The notes under the pieces were generated by a model that saw only the letters and a list, made by a program, of their open reading frames with translations, was not told where the DNA came from and did no database searches. This document shows, in pieces, positions 25,173-33,606 of a stretch of DNA of 58,110 nucleotides. A program made the translations under genes and the position numbers. This DNA comes from Candidatus Obscuribacterales bacterium. Its GTDB lineage: Bacteria; Cyanobacteriota; Vampirovibrionia; Obscuribacterales; Obscuribacteraceae. Positions within the stretch are counted from its first letter, which is position 1, and every line of letters begins with the position of its first letter. The DNA lies in NCBI GenBank assembly GCA_019745415.1, contig JAIETF010000029.1:1-58110 (forward strand), in the 5' to 3' direction.

Positions 25173-25736
25173 ATGGAAAACGGAGCACTAAAGTTACTCT
25201 TTTTGCTTTTGGCTTTTGTTTTGGCCTGCCTCTCTTTCAGAAGCCTGCGCCGCAACACGAAGAAAAGTAGTGTCAAGCCCAAGGTGGAAGTCGAAGAGCC
25301 TAAGACGCCCCCGCCGTCAGCCAACTCTCCGGCCGCCACAGCGGCTGCCGAATCGGACCAGCCCAGTCTACCCGACGCCTTGCTGCCCGAAAACTACTTC
25401 CAGCCTCTCGATGAGATGCCCATCGAGCGCAAAGCGCTCTATTTCGGCATCAACCACTTCGAGACTCTGAAAGACTCGGCATACGGAGCTCTTACCGAAG
25501 ATAGCCTGCGCGCCGCCTACATGAAATGCCCGGTCGCCGACGAGAGGCTCTGCCTTATCTATCTTCTCAAACAGCTGCCTCAGTTCGGCACAGTGCTGGA
25601 CACCAAAGAGTCAGTTTCCTACGTGAGCGGGAACGGCTGGGCTATGCCGATTCGCTTCCAGAAATCGGTCTACGGCTTCAACCGCCAGGTCCTTCTGGCA
25701 CTGCTCAACTCGCAGTCAAAACCGGCTACAGCTTGA
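25173..25736 (+). CDS. Single-TM anchored orphan protein
   Basis: A 187-residue protein with an N-terminal membrane anchor (ALKLLFLLLAFVLACLSF), a basic stop-transfer (RSLRRNTKKSS), a Pro/Ala/Ser-rich linker to about residue 75 and a soluble C-terminal domain (about 75-180) with PIERKALYFGINHFETL and VADERLCLIYLLKQLPQFG. The topology suggests a cytosolic or periplasmic domain tethered to the membrane. It follows the small membrane protein 24916-25161 and ends with a terminator and the palindrome at 25805. No family recognised. Confidence 0.7.
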   Translation: MENGALKLLFLLLAFVLACLSFRSLRRNTKKSSVKPKVEVEEPKTPPPSANSPAATAAAESDQPSLPDALLPENYFQPLDEMPIERKALYFGINHFETLKDSAYGALTEDSLRAAYMKCPVADERLCLIYLLKQLPQFGTVLDTKESVSYVSGNGWAMPIRFQKSVYGFNRQVLLALLNSQSKPATA

Positions 25737-25750
25737 CCGACACAGAGAGT

Positions 25751-25795
25751 AGAAGGGAGAACAGCGCAACTGTTTTCCCTTCTCTCTTTCATTTT
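25751..25795 (+). terminator. Terminator of the 24916-25736 block
   Basis: AGAAGGGAGAACAG (25751-25764) pairs with CTGTTTTCCCTTCT (25770-25783), followed by CTCTTTCATTTTCAAC. The tail leads into the palindrome at 25805. Confidence 0.85.
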
Positions 25796-25804
25796 CAACT
25801 GTTC

Positions 25805-25821
25805 TACTGTGTCATATGGTA
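25805..25821. repeat. Block-end palindrome, copy 4 (shared)
   Basis: TACTG-TGTCATA-TGGTA, one change in each arm relative to TACTA/TAGTA (not compensating), 7-base spacer. It lies between the convergent blocks 24916-25736 and 26226-25963, so one copy serves two block ends. Confidence 0.75.
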
Positions 25822-25873
25822 TTAAAATAAAAAAAAGAAGAGAAACCATGCCCAAATCTGAATTTGCAAAAGT

Positions 25874-25924
25874 CCGGCGGTGACAATCTGCCTGCTCTGT
25901 AGAGCTTGCCGATTGCACCGCCGG
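25874..25924 (-). terminator. Terminator of the gene at 25963-26226
   Basis: CCGGCGGTG (25874-25882) pairs with CACCGCCGG (25916-25924), with an inner AATC/GATT extension. On the minus strand ACTTTTGCAAATT follows. Stable stem, modest T tract. Confidence 0.75.
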
Positions 25925-25962
25925 TAGTTAACTAGCTACATAGTCATTTGCGGCCGCGAGCT

Positions 25963-26226
25963 TCAACGCATGCTGTTGAAGACCAGCTCGAAGACCAGAA
26001 TGAGCACGAACCAGAAGAGAATGGAGATGCCGATGCCGACGAGCGAAGCCAGGAGAAAGACGACCACGCTGTTGACCAGCGCGTAGACGGCGGCAAATGC
26101 GAAGGTGCGAGCACCATTGGAAGCCAGGCGGCCAAGCTCGGACGAGAACATAGCCTGAGCATAGCGACCAGCATAGCTGCCGATGACGGAGAAGAGGATG
26201 AGCAGAATCAGCTGGGTAATGTTCAT
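25963..26226 (-). CDS. Small membrane protein
   Basis: An 87-residue, almost wholly hydrophobic protein with three likely membrane helices (about 4-20, 35-58 and 60-82). ATG 26226 follows the strong site AAAGGAGCGCATC. The longer in-frame extension upstream has no ribosome site. Single-gene block facing left, converging on the palindrome at 25805. No family recognised. Confidence 0.7.
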   Translation of the reverse strand: MNITQLILLILFSVIGSYAGRYAQAMFSSELGRLASNGARTFAFAAVYALVNSVVVFLLASLVGIGISILFWFVLILVFELVFNSMR

Positions 26227-26644
26227 GATGCGCTCCTTTGAAGCAGCATGATTGGGAACCCGAGAAGAAGCCGCACCAAATCTGAAAACAGACACTGTTT
26301 CAAGTGAGCACAGCAATCAGGCAACAGATCTTGGTTAGAAGGCTTTCTCGAGAAGAAAAGAAATAAGACACTCTTTTTTTAGAACACTTGAGGGCTGCAT
26401 TTAAAGCCTAGTTAGTGTCAATTCTTAGCCGAGAAGAGTGTTCATGCAACCGCTGCCTCAAAGAAATTCTGAGCAAGTAGCCGAGAAAGAAGATATTGAT
26501 TTATAGAGAAGCAAGCCCCGCGGCTTCTCTAGCCTCGGTTTGGGGAGTTTGGCAGCAGCCGCAAGGCTTGAGCACTTGGCTAGCCCCAGGTGCGCTAGCT
26601 TTGCTGGAATTTTAGTTAAACTGCTGCCAGTTAAACTGTTGCTA
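26227..26644. other. Intergenic region, nothing assigned
   Basis: About 418 AT-rich bases between two leftward genes. It should hold the promoter of the small membrane protein and the 3' end of the OmpA-like transcript. Short inverted repeats exist but none with a clear T tract. No gene supported. Confidence 0.35.
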
Positions 26645-27859
26645 TCAAGGACTGTTGAACAAACCAAATTCCTGGCGCGCCCACTCCCGCTCCTCTTTGA
26701 TGCGGTTCTTGTCGGCTTCACTCATGACCGGCGCTTTACGCTTACCATCGGCGGTCTCAGACTCTTGCCCATCTTGACCGTCTTGACCATTAGCAGCGAC
26801 TGAAGAACCATCAGCCGGAAGTCCATCTGCACTACTTCCGTCTGCACCTTTCAGAATCTGCCTTACTTCCTGTAATTCAGGCGGCAAATCTCTCATATCT
26901 TCCTCTTCGCTAGAGGCGGCGGCTTTGCCATTTTTTGTACTGCCCTGCTCGGCAGACGAAACGGCTTCCTCCTTTGCCAATAAAGCCGGTGAAACATAAG
27001 CCGTTGTGGTGTTTACCTTAACTTCCACACGGCGATTCTGAGCCCTTCCTGCAGGATAGTCTTTTCCTAATTGATCTTTGTTAGGGGCAATCGGCTTACT
27101 GCCGCCCATGCCAACAATCTCGCAAGCCTCGAGATTGAGGCGATGACCTTTAGCATGTCGAGAGAACCAATCAGAAATTTCCTGAGCCCTTTTGGCACTG
27201 AGTTTATCGTTATGGCTGGCAAAACCCATCGCATCAGTATGCACTTCGATTCGCACCGGATGATCGCCCAAACAATCCAGCTCATCAAGTAAGGCGAGCA
27301 AAATTGAGTCGGCATCAAGACTGAGAACATGATTCTCGCCGATGAAGAGACGGTCTGCCGGGATGACCATGCTGACAAAACCCTGAATTTTGACCGGCTT
27401 AACCAAGGGATGCTTATGCTTTGGAGCAATTACCGGTTCGGCAGCCACTCGGGCAATCTCACTTTGTGGAGCAAAAATGATATAGGGCTGATGCTCACTA
27501 TGTTTCTTTAGAATATTTGCACCGGCGTTATTTGCAGGCGGCACCGCTGCCTGAGGCACATAAAGTTTGTGCTGCAAAACTTGCCCAGGCTGCTCAACTG
27601 GACGAGCCTGTTCATGTTCAACTTGCTGCAAAATTCTGGTGATCTTCGAGGCTTTAGGCGACGGCTGCTCAGGCAAGACACTAGGACTTGAATAGAGCTT
27701 GTAAGTTTGGGTTTGAGCTTTGTTTTCTTCGAGGGGCAATTGTCCGTAAATAAGAACACCCTGAGCCTTTACAAGGTTTTGAGCGCAAACATCGGCACAA
27801 GTCAATAAAGGCGACAGGGCCGCCGTCAAACTGAGAGAAATGCAAGTTCTCTTGAACAT
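26645..27859 (-). CDS. OmpA-family peptidoglycan-associated outer membrane protein
   Basis: A 404-residue exported protein with a signal peptide (MFKRTCISLSLTAALSPLLT, cleavage near CADVCA). The OmpA-like domain lies at about residues 160-280: VRIEVHTDAMG, NDKLSAKRAQEISDWF, GMGGSKPIAPN and GRAQNRRVEVKV match the peptidoglycan-binding signature, including the Arg that contacts meso-diaminopimelate. The N-terminal region is Pro/Gln-rich and the C-terminal 110 residues are low-complexity Glu/Ser/Gly, an unusual extension. ATG 27859 is chosen as it begins a good signal peptide. It anchors the outer membrane to the cell wall. Confidence 0.88.
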   Translation of the reverse strand: MFKRTCISLSLTAALSPLLTCADVCAQNLVKAQGVLIYGQLPLEENKAQTQTYKLYSSPSVLPEQPSPKASKITRILQQVEHEQARPVEQPGQVLQHKLYVPQAAVPPANNAGANILKKHSEHQPYIIFAPQSEIARVAAEPVIAPKHKHPLVKPVKIQGFVSMVIPADRLFIGENHVLSLDADSILLALLDELDCLGDHPVRIEVHTDAMGFASHNDKLSAKRAQEISDWFSRHAKGHRLNLEACEIVGMGGSKPIAPNKDQLGKDYPAGRAQNRRVEVKVNTTTAYVSPALLAKEEAVSSAEQGSTKNGKAAASSEEEDMRDLPPELQEVRQILKGADGSSADGLPADGSSVAANGQDGQDGQESETADGKRKAPVMSEADKNRIKEEREWARQEFGLFNSP

Positions 27860-27962
27860 ACTCAAGATAATACCGAAAGCGCTCAAAGGTTACACTAGCT
27901 GGGCATAATCTCTGAAAGAGCGAGAGTGAAGTCTATTGAAAAATTGTTTCAAGAGAAAGGCA

Positions 27963-28694
27963 ATGAAACTGCTTTGCCTGCTTACTATCATAGGGCTTGC
28001 CGGGGCTCAGGCCGAAGGTAAGCCCACTCAAACAAGCGCTCAATACGACTATTTTTTGCTTGATACAAGCGTTAACGGACGCTATGAGATTTTTGCCGGA
28101 GAAAAATCGATAAAGATAGTCTCTAAGTCATTTGGTCTGACAATTTACGCTCAAGCCCCGGACTGGAACGTCACAGCCCTGAGAGAAGAGCCGAGAGAAA
28201 GAGCACAAGCTGCTTATAGCGACTGGCAAACACTTGTTATACCTTCTTTCAGTATGGCCGGCGTGGCCCAGGAGTTGAAGAAACCTGAGCAAAAATTGGT
28301 AGGAGCAGGAGGTTTGACCCGCAACATCTTCAGATTAAAGTCGAGCTCTTTGGGTTTCTGGCAAACCAGAGAAAATCGCAAATCTATAGTCGGAGTAGAA
28401 ATTTCAACTAGAAAAACAAGAGCACCGCGCAAAGCTCAAGACATAATCCTGCATTTCCTCAATTTGCCATCCTGCCTTGAAGGCATTCCAGTGGCGCAAG
28501 ACACAGTTTATTCAGATGGTACTAAAGGCTGGCATTTGAAACAAATTCAGGCACGCACACTGGAACTAAAGGAAGGTAGTCTCACTCCCGAACTGGAAAA
28601 GTACAAAGCGCGAGGCAAGATCAATCAAGTGTTCCTTGGTAAATCAGCAATGAAGACTTTCGACGGTCTCTCAGACATGCTGGGCAATCCATAG
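27963..28694 (+). CDS. Small exported protein, family of 54728 and 55582
   Basis: A 243-residue protein with a signal peptide (MKLLCLLTIIGLAGAQAEG). A TTG at 27936 could extend it by nine residues. The segment SIKIVSKSFGLTIYAQAPDW has the same layout (strand, Gly turn, strand, Pro) as QGIRIRTKIGEGLWLAAKP in 54728-55585 and QGILVIDHLGSALWQGPQF in 55582-56373, so a shared beta-rich fold is likely. The mature protein should lie in the periplasm or outer membrane. Divergent from the OmpA-like gene by about 100 bp. Function unknown. Confidence 0.7.
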   Translation: MKLLCLLTIIGLAGAQAEGKPTQTSAQYDYFLLDTSVNGRYEIFAGEKSIKIVSKSFGLTIYAQAPDWNVTALREEPRERAQAAYSDWQTLVIPSFSMAGVAQELKKPEQKLVGAGGLTRNIFRLKSSSLGFWQTRENRKSIVGVEISTRKTRAPRKAQDIILHFLNLPSCLEGIPVAQDTVYSDGTKGWHLKQIQARTLELKEGSLTPELEKYKARGKINQVFLGKSAMKTFDGLSDMLGNP

Positions 28695-28984
28695 AACCTA
28701 GACACGGCGCTAGCGGCGCTAGGTCGCTAACAATCAAGACTTTTTACGCTTCTTGGACAATTTTAGCTTGCGTAAACTGAGTGAAGTCTTAGCAAGCCCG
28801 CCCCTGACACTATCGAAAGATGACTGTAACAGATTAACAATAAGGTTACGAAAAGTCTCGAAGATTAAAACTGGAAGGAGTTTCTTGGAGTTATCAAGAG
28901 TTCCGTATAGGTTGTAAGTCTATACATCTTCTCCATCCTGAGAAACCCAAGTAACCAGATAGAACTCAGCTGACACTCTAACTA
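28695..28984. other. AT-rich region upstream of the structured RNA
   Basis: About 290 bases. CCTAG/CTAGG brackets a GC-rich inverted repeat just after the upstream stop (28705-28725). The string TTGGAG, then 16 bases, then TATAGG (about 28887-28914) could be a promoter for the large structured RNA; this is a weak reading. Confidence 0.3.
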
Positions 28985-29633
28985 ACTCTCGATTCGATTA
29001 CTCGAGTTGAGATTCGGTTCGACTGTCGCTGTGCCCGTTCAACTCAACCCCTCGGGAGGCTGTCATGACTTGGCCTTTATGACTATCTGACCAGCACGGA
29101 GATGGTCGCCCCATCACAGGCGACGTAAGCCGTGCAAAAACCTGACAAACACGGTGATATTGCCGGTGCTTTGCACAAACGGCAAGCAGTGTTTTCAGGT
29201 CGGGAATGGTTCTTTTCCGTCGCGGAGACATAGGTCAGCCGCTAAAGTGGTTCTGAAGTCACGCAGAACAGTGAACCAATTAAAAACCCTGTTTAGGAAA
29301 GCCAGTGACCACCTCTTTGGTGCAGATGGCAGAACAGGTCGGGACTCGCTCTATCCCGGGAGAAGTTTATAAATTATCCCCTTCTCCAAGTCGCGAGCCC
29401 TAAGGCAGATTTTCGTCAGAGTCTGCCGGGACGATCTCTCAGAAATTTCGGGTCCGAAATTGTCTGAGTTATCGGCTAAGACGCGTAACCGGAAACTACC
29501 CAGGCGGGGTTTCAACGGGGCGTACTTATAACCACCAAGCTCCTCAAGAGCAAAAAGTTGTGAGGTCATCTTTTTGCTTGGAGTGGGAGAGGTTCTCTCT
29601 ATTTATTGGGAGAGAACCTCTTATTTATTTTTA
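28985..29633 (+). ncRNA. Large hairpin-dense structured RNA of unknown class
   Basis: About 640 bases with no credible coding frame but at least eight strong nested stems. Examples: GAGTTGA/TCAACTC; GCACGG/CCGTGC enclosing GTCGCC/GGCGAC; CCTGACAAACAC/GTGTTTTCAGG enclosing TTGCCG/CGGCAA; GTTCTG/CAGAAC; CCTGTT/AACAGG enclosing GCCA-CCACC/TGGTG-TGGC; GGGACTCGC/GCGAGCCC enclosing GAGAAG/CTTCTC; GGCAGA/TCTGCC; CTCAGA-ATTTCG/CGAAAT-TCTGAG. It ends in a clean terminator. Signatures of RNase P, tmRNA, SRP and group I/II introns were not seen. Its size recalls GOLLD, ROOL or OLE RNAs, but no class can be assigned by eye. Confidence 0.75.
29589..29633 (+). terminator. Terminator of the large structured RNA
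   Basis: GAGGTTCTCTC (29589-29599) pairs perfectly with GAGAGAACCTC (29610-29620), followed by TTATTTATTTTTATT. It fixes the strand (+) and 3' end of the RNA. Confidence 0.85.
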
Positions 29634-29639
29634 TTAAAC

Positions 29640-30029
29640 GAAGCCGTCAAGCTTAATCCTCGAAGCAGGGACGGCGCTTGCTCCGGTCTGTATGCCGGAG
29701 CAAGCAGCGAGGCAGCAACCTCAAAAATCTAAAAATAGATTTTTGAAAACCGCTGCTTCACCAAAAAGTCGGGAGCCGGTCTCTCGATTACAAAATTGCT
29801 GCCGTGGCTGGCGCACTCGCATGTACAGATGCGGGAAATCCTAGATCGTTTGATTTGAACGACCGGCTTGCGCAGAGAAAGGACCCTTTCTTTGCGCGGC
29901 GTCTGCAGACACATATGAGCAGTCTGCAGTCAGGATGCTGGGGACCGGGTCGAAAGACTCTGGGCGGTGGTTGCTCCTGCCGCGACGAAGTCCTCCCCCT
30001 CAACCTCTAACCAGTGAAGGAGAGCCATC
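29640..30029 (+). ncRNA. Second structured RNA or leader upstream of PPDK-like gene
   Basis: About 390 bases of further hairpins between the terminator and the PPDK-like start: GCTTGCTCCGG/CCGGAGCAAGC (perfect 11 bp, near 29678-29707), AAAAATCTA/TAGATTTTT (near 29723-29745), CGCAT/ATGCG, TCGTT/AACGA, GCGCA-GAAAGG/CTTTC-TGCGC (near 29870-29900) and CTGCAGAC/GTCTGCAG (near 29903-29930). It may be a long 5' leader controlling the gene at 30030 or a separate RNA. The AT-rich stem ends in seven T but the following sequence continues structured. Confidence 0.6.
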
Positions 30030-32318
30030 ATGACTATGGCCAATGCCAAGCCGCAGAAGCGGTACAAAGGCAAGAAGGTGGCTTTCCTCACGACCGAGGG
30101 AGCCGCTCGCGATGCGTACACCCTCGGAGGCAAGGGCGCCGGGCTGGTGGAATTGACCAGTCTCGGCGTGCCTGTGCCGCCTGCCTGCACCGTCGGCACC
30201 GGCGTTGCTCGCGCCTACGCCCAGCACGGGCAGCTGCCCAAGCGCCTGGCTTACCAACTCGACTGGGGCATCGCCTCTATCGAGAAGGAGACCGGCAAGC
30301 GCTTCGGCGACGAAGAGAACCCGCTCACCGTCTCGGTCCGGTCCGGCGCTTCGGTGTCGATGCCGGGCATGATGGACACCGTTCTCAACCTCGGTTTGAA
30401 CGGCAACATCGTGCGCAAGCAGGCTCTGCGCTTCGGCAAGGACTTCGCCTATGACTGCTATCGCCGCTTCCTTTCCATGTTCGGCGAAGTCGTGCTCGGC
30501 ATCGACCGGCACGCCTTCGAATCCGAATACAAGAAGGTGGTGGGCGACGGCAAGCCTGGCGAGCACGCCGAAGAGTTGTGCCGGCGCTACCTGAAGGTGG
30601 TGCAGGAGGCGGGTCGCGTCATTCCCGACGATGCCAGGCAGCAGCTCGAGATGGCTGTCTATGCCGTGCTCAACTCGTGGAACAATCCGCGAGCCGTGCA
30701 GTACCGCCGTCACCACAAGCTCGACGACAACATGGGCACCGCGGTCAACATCCAGGCCATGGTGTTCGGTAACCGCGACGAGCAGTCCCTTACCGGCGTC
30801 GCCTTCAGCTCCAATGTCGCCACTGGCGAAGAAGGGCTGTGGGGCGAGTTCCTGGTTAAGGCCCAGGGCGAAGACCTGGTTGATGGCAGCCACAACGGTC
30901 TCAATCTGGATGGGCTCAAGCAAGTGGCTCCGGCCATTCATTGCCAGCTCAAAGAGATCGCCGAAAAGCTGGCGATGCAGCGCGGCGCGCCTGTGGAGCT
31001 GGAGTTCACCGTGGAAACCGGTAGGCTCTATGTCTTGCAAGTGCGCAACGCCAAGCTCAGCCCGCTGGCCGCCGTCACCACAGCCGTGCGCAAGGTGTTC
31101 GCCAAGGAATGGACCAAGGAAGAAGCTCTGAACCGCGTCACGAGCCACGAGCTCGAGACGGTTCAGGCGAAGGGCTTCGACCAGGAAGACTTCCAGGCGG
31201 CTCGCGCCCAGCGGCTGGCGGCTTTCGGGCTGCCTGCTTCGCCGGGCGTGGCAGTGGGCGAAGTGGTGCTCAGCGCTCAGGCGGCGGTGAAAGCCGCTGC
31301 CCAGGGGCGAGCCGTCATCCTCGTGCGCCCCGACACTTCGCCCGACGACCTGAGCGGCATGATTGCCGCCCGGGCGGTTGTCACCGCTAGCGGTGGCAGC
31401 ACCAGCCATGCCGCCGTAGTTACTCGCGGTCTGGGCAAGCCGGCTGTGGTCGGCTGCGGCACCCTCAACCTGAGGGAAGGTGAAACCATCTCGGTCGACG
31501 GCGGCAGCGGTGTCGTCGTGCGTGGCGCTATCAAGCTGACGACCGAAAACCACACAAAGGAGGTGAATCTCTTCCTGCGCTGGCACAGCGCTCACCAGGA
31601 ATCGAAGCTGAAGACCGGTAAGCTGGACTTCAGCCTCACGCTCGAGCGGCAGTCGTACAACGGCTTGCTCAACGACTTCTACCTGGTGGACGCCCTGGCC
31701 CTGGCTTGCCGGTCTAGCAATCTCAACCAACAGGCGCAGAACCTGAAGGTGCGGTTGCATGGTGCAGTCGCAGCGCGGCTGGCCATGTACTTGGTGGTCG
31801 CCGTTGGCGGAGAGATCCGTCACGCCCAGATGAGCTGGCTGCGCACTGCTCCGTTGGTGGACGAACTGGTGCGCCGGTTCGATATCCAGCTGGGTGGTCA
31901 ACGCGGCGCGGCTCAGCGCAGGAACCTGGTCAAGCTGCAGAAGATGGGACATCAGGACCACGTGCGGTTCCTGCAGTTGTGCAAAGAGGTCTTCCAGAAG
32001 GGAGATTGGAGCTCGAGCTACGGTGGTCCCTCTTGGGCCGCCATCGCCGAAGCGGCCGAGAAGTACCTCACCGGTGCTTACCCGGCAAGCGTCTTTGCCG
32101 ACCATGCTTTCGACCTCGAGCACAACAACGGCTCGGTGTTCGGCAAGAACGAGATGCTCTATGGCGACCGCCATGACATCAAGATGCAGCTGGACAAGAA
32201 GAAGCATGCGCAGGGCATCTGCCAGCTCTACAGTCAGCTGTCCCGCTACGGCTCGTACTCGCAACCGGTGGAGGCACTCTACCAGAGCGGGCTCGCGCTC
32301 GGACTGTACCGCCCCTAA
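30030..32318 (+). CDS. PPDK-like phosphotransferase lacking the PEP domain, with novel C-terminal half
   Basis: A 762-residue protein. Residues 1-340 match the ATP-grasp region of pyruvate phosphate dikinase: GGKGAGL (33-39), SVRSGASVSMPGMMDTVLN (102-120), GTAVNIQAMVFGN (236-248) and the E-F-T-V-E...LYVLQ-R metal/ATP block (324-339). Residues 400-500 are the swivelling phosphohistidine domain with catalytic H460 in GGSTSHAAVVTRG. The PEP/pyruvate TIM barrel of real PPDK (total about 870-880 residues) is absent. Residues 505-762 are an unrelated, mainly helical region. So it should take phosphate from ATP onto His and pass it to an unknown acceptor. GAAGGAGAGCCATC precedes the ATG. Next gene is a CX5R phosphatase. 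Confidence 0.85.
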   Translation: MTMANAKPQKRYKGKKVAFLTTEGAARDAYTLGGKGAGLVELTSLGVPVPPACTVGTGVARAYAQHGQLPKRLAYQLDWGIASIEKETGKRFGDEENPLTVSVRSGASVSMPGMMDTVLNLGLNGNIVRKQALRFGKDFAYDCYRRFLSMFGEVVLGIDRHAFESEYKKVVGDGKPGEHAEELCRRYLKVVQEAGRVIPDDARQQLEMAVYAVLNSWNNPRAVQYRRHHKLDDNMGTAVNIQAMVFGNRDEQSLTGVAFSSNVATGEEGLWGEFLVKAQGEDLVDGSHNGLNLDGLKQVAPAIHCQLKEIAEKLAMQRGAPVELEFTVETGRLYVLQVRNAKLSPLAAVTTAVRKVFAKEWTKEEALNRVTSHELETVQAKGFDQEDFQAARAQRLAAFGLPASPGVAVGEVVLSAQAAVKAAAQGRAVILVRPDTSPDDLSGMIAARAVVTASGGSTSHAAVVTRGLGKPAVVGCGTLNLREGETISVDGGSGVVVRGAIKLTTENHTKEVNLFLRWHSAHQESKLKTGKLDFSLTLERQSYNGLLNDFYLVDALALACRSSNLNQQAQNLKVRLHGAVAARLAMYLVVAVGGEIRHAQMSWLRTAPLVDELVRRFDIQLGGQRGAAQRRNLVKLQKMGHQDHVRFLQLCKEVFQKGDWSSSYGGPSWAAIAEAAEKYLTGAYPASVFADHAFDLEHNNGSVFGKNEMLYGDRHDIKMQLDKKKHAQGICQLYSQLSRYGSYSQPVEALYQSGLALGLYRP

Positions 32319-32373
32319 GGGCATAACCGAAGGAGGCGGGCAACCGCCTCCTTCCTCAACCGAGGAGTCTGAT

Positions 32374-32907
32374 ATGACCAAGTCTGGAAAACGTTGCAAC
32401 CACCGCGGTGAAGCCGTGGCGGTCGGCAGCTACCTGATCTACGCCGGCGGCACCCAGTACATGGAGCCCAGCGACCTGGCGGGCTACGACCTGCTCTTGC
32501 CGCTCACCGGCGTGCCCGAGCTGCAGTTCGGCGAGACCTACACCTTCGTCGGCGGGCAGGGCAAGCAGCCCAGCCGCATCACCGCCTTGCCCAAGGGCGA
32601 GAAGGTGACCATCCTGGCAGGCCAACTGCCCGACTTCGGCGGACTGCCCTCCGACTGGGAGCAGTTCCTCACCGGCAAGGTCATCCCGCGCCTGGCAGAG
32701 GGCAAGAAGATCCTCACCTTCTGCATCGGCTCCCACGGCCGCACCGGCTCGCTCATCGCGTCGCTGATTGCGCTCCTGGAGCCGGATGTGGAGGATCCCA
32801 TCGCCGAAGCGCGGCGCCGTCACTGCCACCACGCCGTGGAGACGCCCGCACAAGCGCGCGGCATCTTCGCGCTCAAAGGTCTCGATCTGCCCAGCCTCTA
32901 CAGCTAG
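32374..32907 (+). CDS. CX5R (dual-specificity/tyrosine-type) phosphatase-like protein
   Basis: A 177-residue soluble protein. C117-I-G-S-H-G-R123 followed by TGSLIA is the cysteine-phosphatase P-loop (CX5R-S/T); D87 in GQLPDFGG could be the general acid. The protein is of the size of dual-specificity phosphatases, which remove phosphate from Tyr/Ser/Thr or from other small substrates. ATG 32374 has CGAGGAGTCTGAT upstream. It lies 55 bp after the PPDK-like gene; a kinase-like phosphotransferase and phosphatase pair acting on the same target is an appealing inference. No membrane segment. Confidence 0.75.
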   Translation: MTKSGKRCNHRGEAVAVGSYLIYAGGTQYMEPSDLAGYDLLLPLTGVPELQFGETYTFVGGQGKQPSRITALPKGEKVTILAGQLPDFGGLPSDWEQFLTGKVIPRLAEGKKILTFCIGSHGRTGSLIASLIALLEPDVEDPIAEARRRHCHHAVETPAQARGIFALKGLDLPSLYS

Positions 32908-33037
32908 CAGTTCGAGGCAGACAACTTCTTACCACCACCTTTGTTACTGCCTGGAATGTCTCGTCCAGTCAGGGCAGCTAAGCGCAAGCTGACAGCTGCT
33001 TTCAACGAGGCTCATCTCTTTCTCTGAGGACACTGAC

Positions 33038-33505
33038 ATGACCACGAACGCTTCCAAGACCCCCTTCTCGATGGCCGGCACCGAGGGCACCGGCGAGTAC
33101 ATGGTGCCGGTGGCGACGGCGCTCGGCGCGGTGGGCTTCCGCTGCCTGAGCCAGAGCACCTTCCGCGTGCGCGTCGAGCCCAGCACCGGCAACGCCGCCG
33201 CGCTGGCCGACAGCTTCCCCGCCGACAGCTGGAAGCAGCCGGGCCAGAACGGCCAGGACCGCTTCTCGACCATGGTGCACGGCGGCTACGAAGAGCTGCG
33301 CCGCGTGCTGGACAAGGCGGTGACGGCGCTCACCGCCGGCGGCCAGGGCATCGAGCTGAACGGCGACGCGCCCCAGTGGGTGCGGACCGCCGTCGAGCAG
33401 TCGGTGCGGGCCAGCCTGGTCGCCCAGGTGAAGAGCCGCAAGGTGCCGGGCGCCAACCTGGCCTCGCGCTGGTCGCTGCCCTCGCTGGTGGCGAAGCTGG
33501 CCTAG
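33038..33505 (+). CDS. Orphan soluble protein
   Basis: A 155-residue, very GC-rich gene. Strand-like EYMVPVATALGAVGFRCLSQ and STFRVRVEPSTG are followed by helices (YEELRRVLDKAVTALTAGG) and a basic C-terminus. CTGAGGACACTGAC precedes the ATG. No signal peptide. Third gene after the PPDK-like and phosphatase genes and followed by a perfect 14-bp stem. No family recognised. Confidence 0.75.
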   Translation: MTTNASKTPFSMAGTEGTGEYMVPVATALGAVGFRCLSQSTFRVRVEPSTGNAAALADSFPADSWKQPGQNGQDRFSTMVHGGYEELRRVLDKAVTALTAGGQGIELNGDAPQWVRTAVEQSVRASLVAQVKSRKVPGANLASRWSLPSLVAKLA

Positions 33506-33528
33506 TAAGAGGCGGCTGACTGACTGAC

Positions 33529-33560
33529 AGGAGCAGGACCGCATGGTCCTGCTCCTGTTC
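33529..33560 (+). terminator. Perfect 14-bp stem after 33038-33505
   Basis: ACAGGAGCAGGACC (33529-33542), loop GCAT, GGTCCTGCTCCTGT (33547-33560). The T tract is poor (TCAGCTTGTTC), so termination may be partial before the MFS gene. Confidence 0.75.
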
Positions 33561-33606
33561 AGCTTGTTCAGATCAGCCAAAGAGACTCTATTTCTGAGGC
33601 TAGCAA

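Noticed and set aside
28985..29633. RNase P RNA, tmRNA, group I/II intron
   Set aside because: Expected conserved strings (for example GAGGAAAGTCCG for RNase P, a tag ORF and tRNA-like end for tmRNA, a domain V hairpin for group II introns) were not found by eye.
29804..30010. 68-residue ORF upstream of the PPDK-like gene
   Set aside because: It overlaps several strong hairpins and has no ribosome site; the region reads as structured RNA.
30000..32399. 799-residue minus-strand open frame
   Set aside because: It mirrors the PPDK-like gene; GC-rich third positions keep the antisense frame open. Low-complexity protein without domains or ribosome site.
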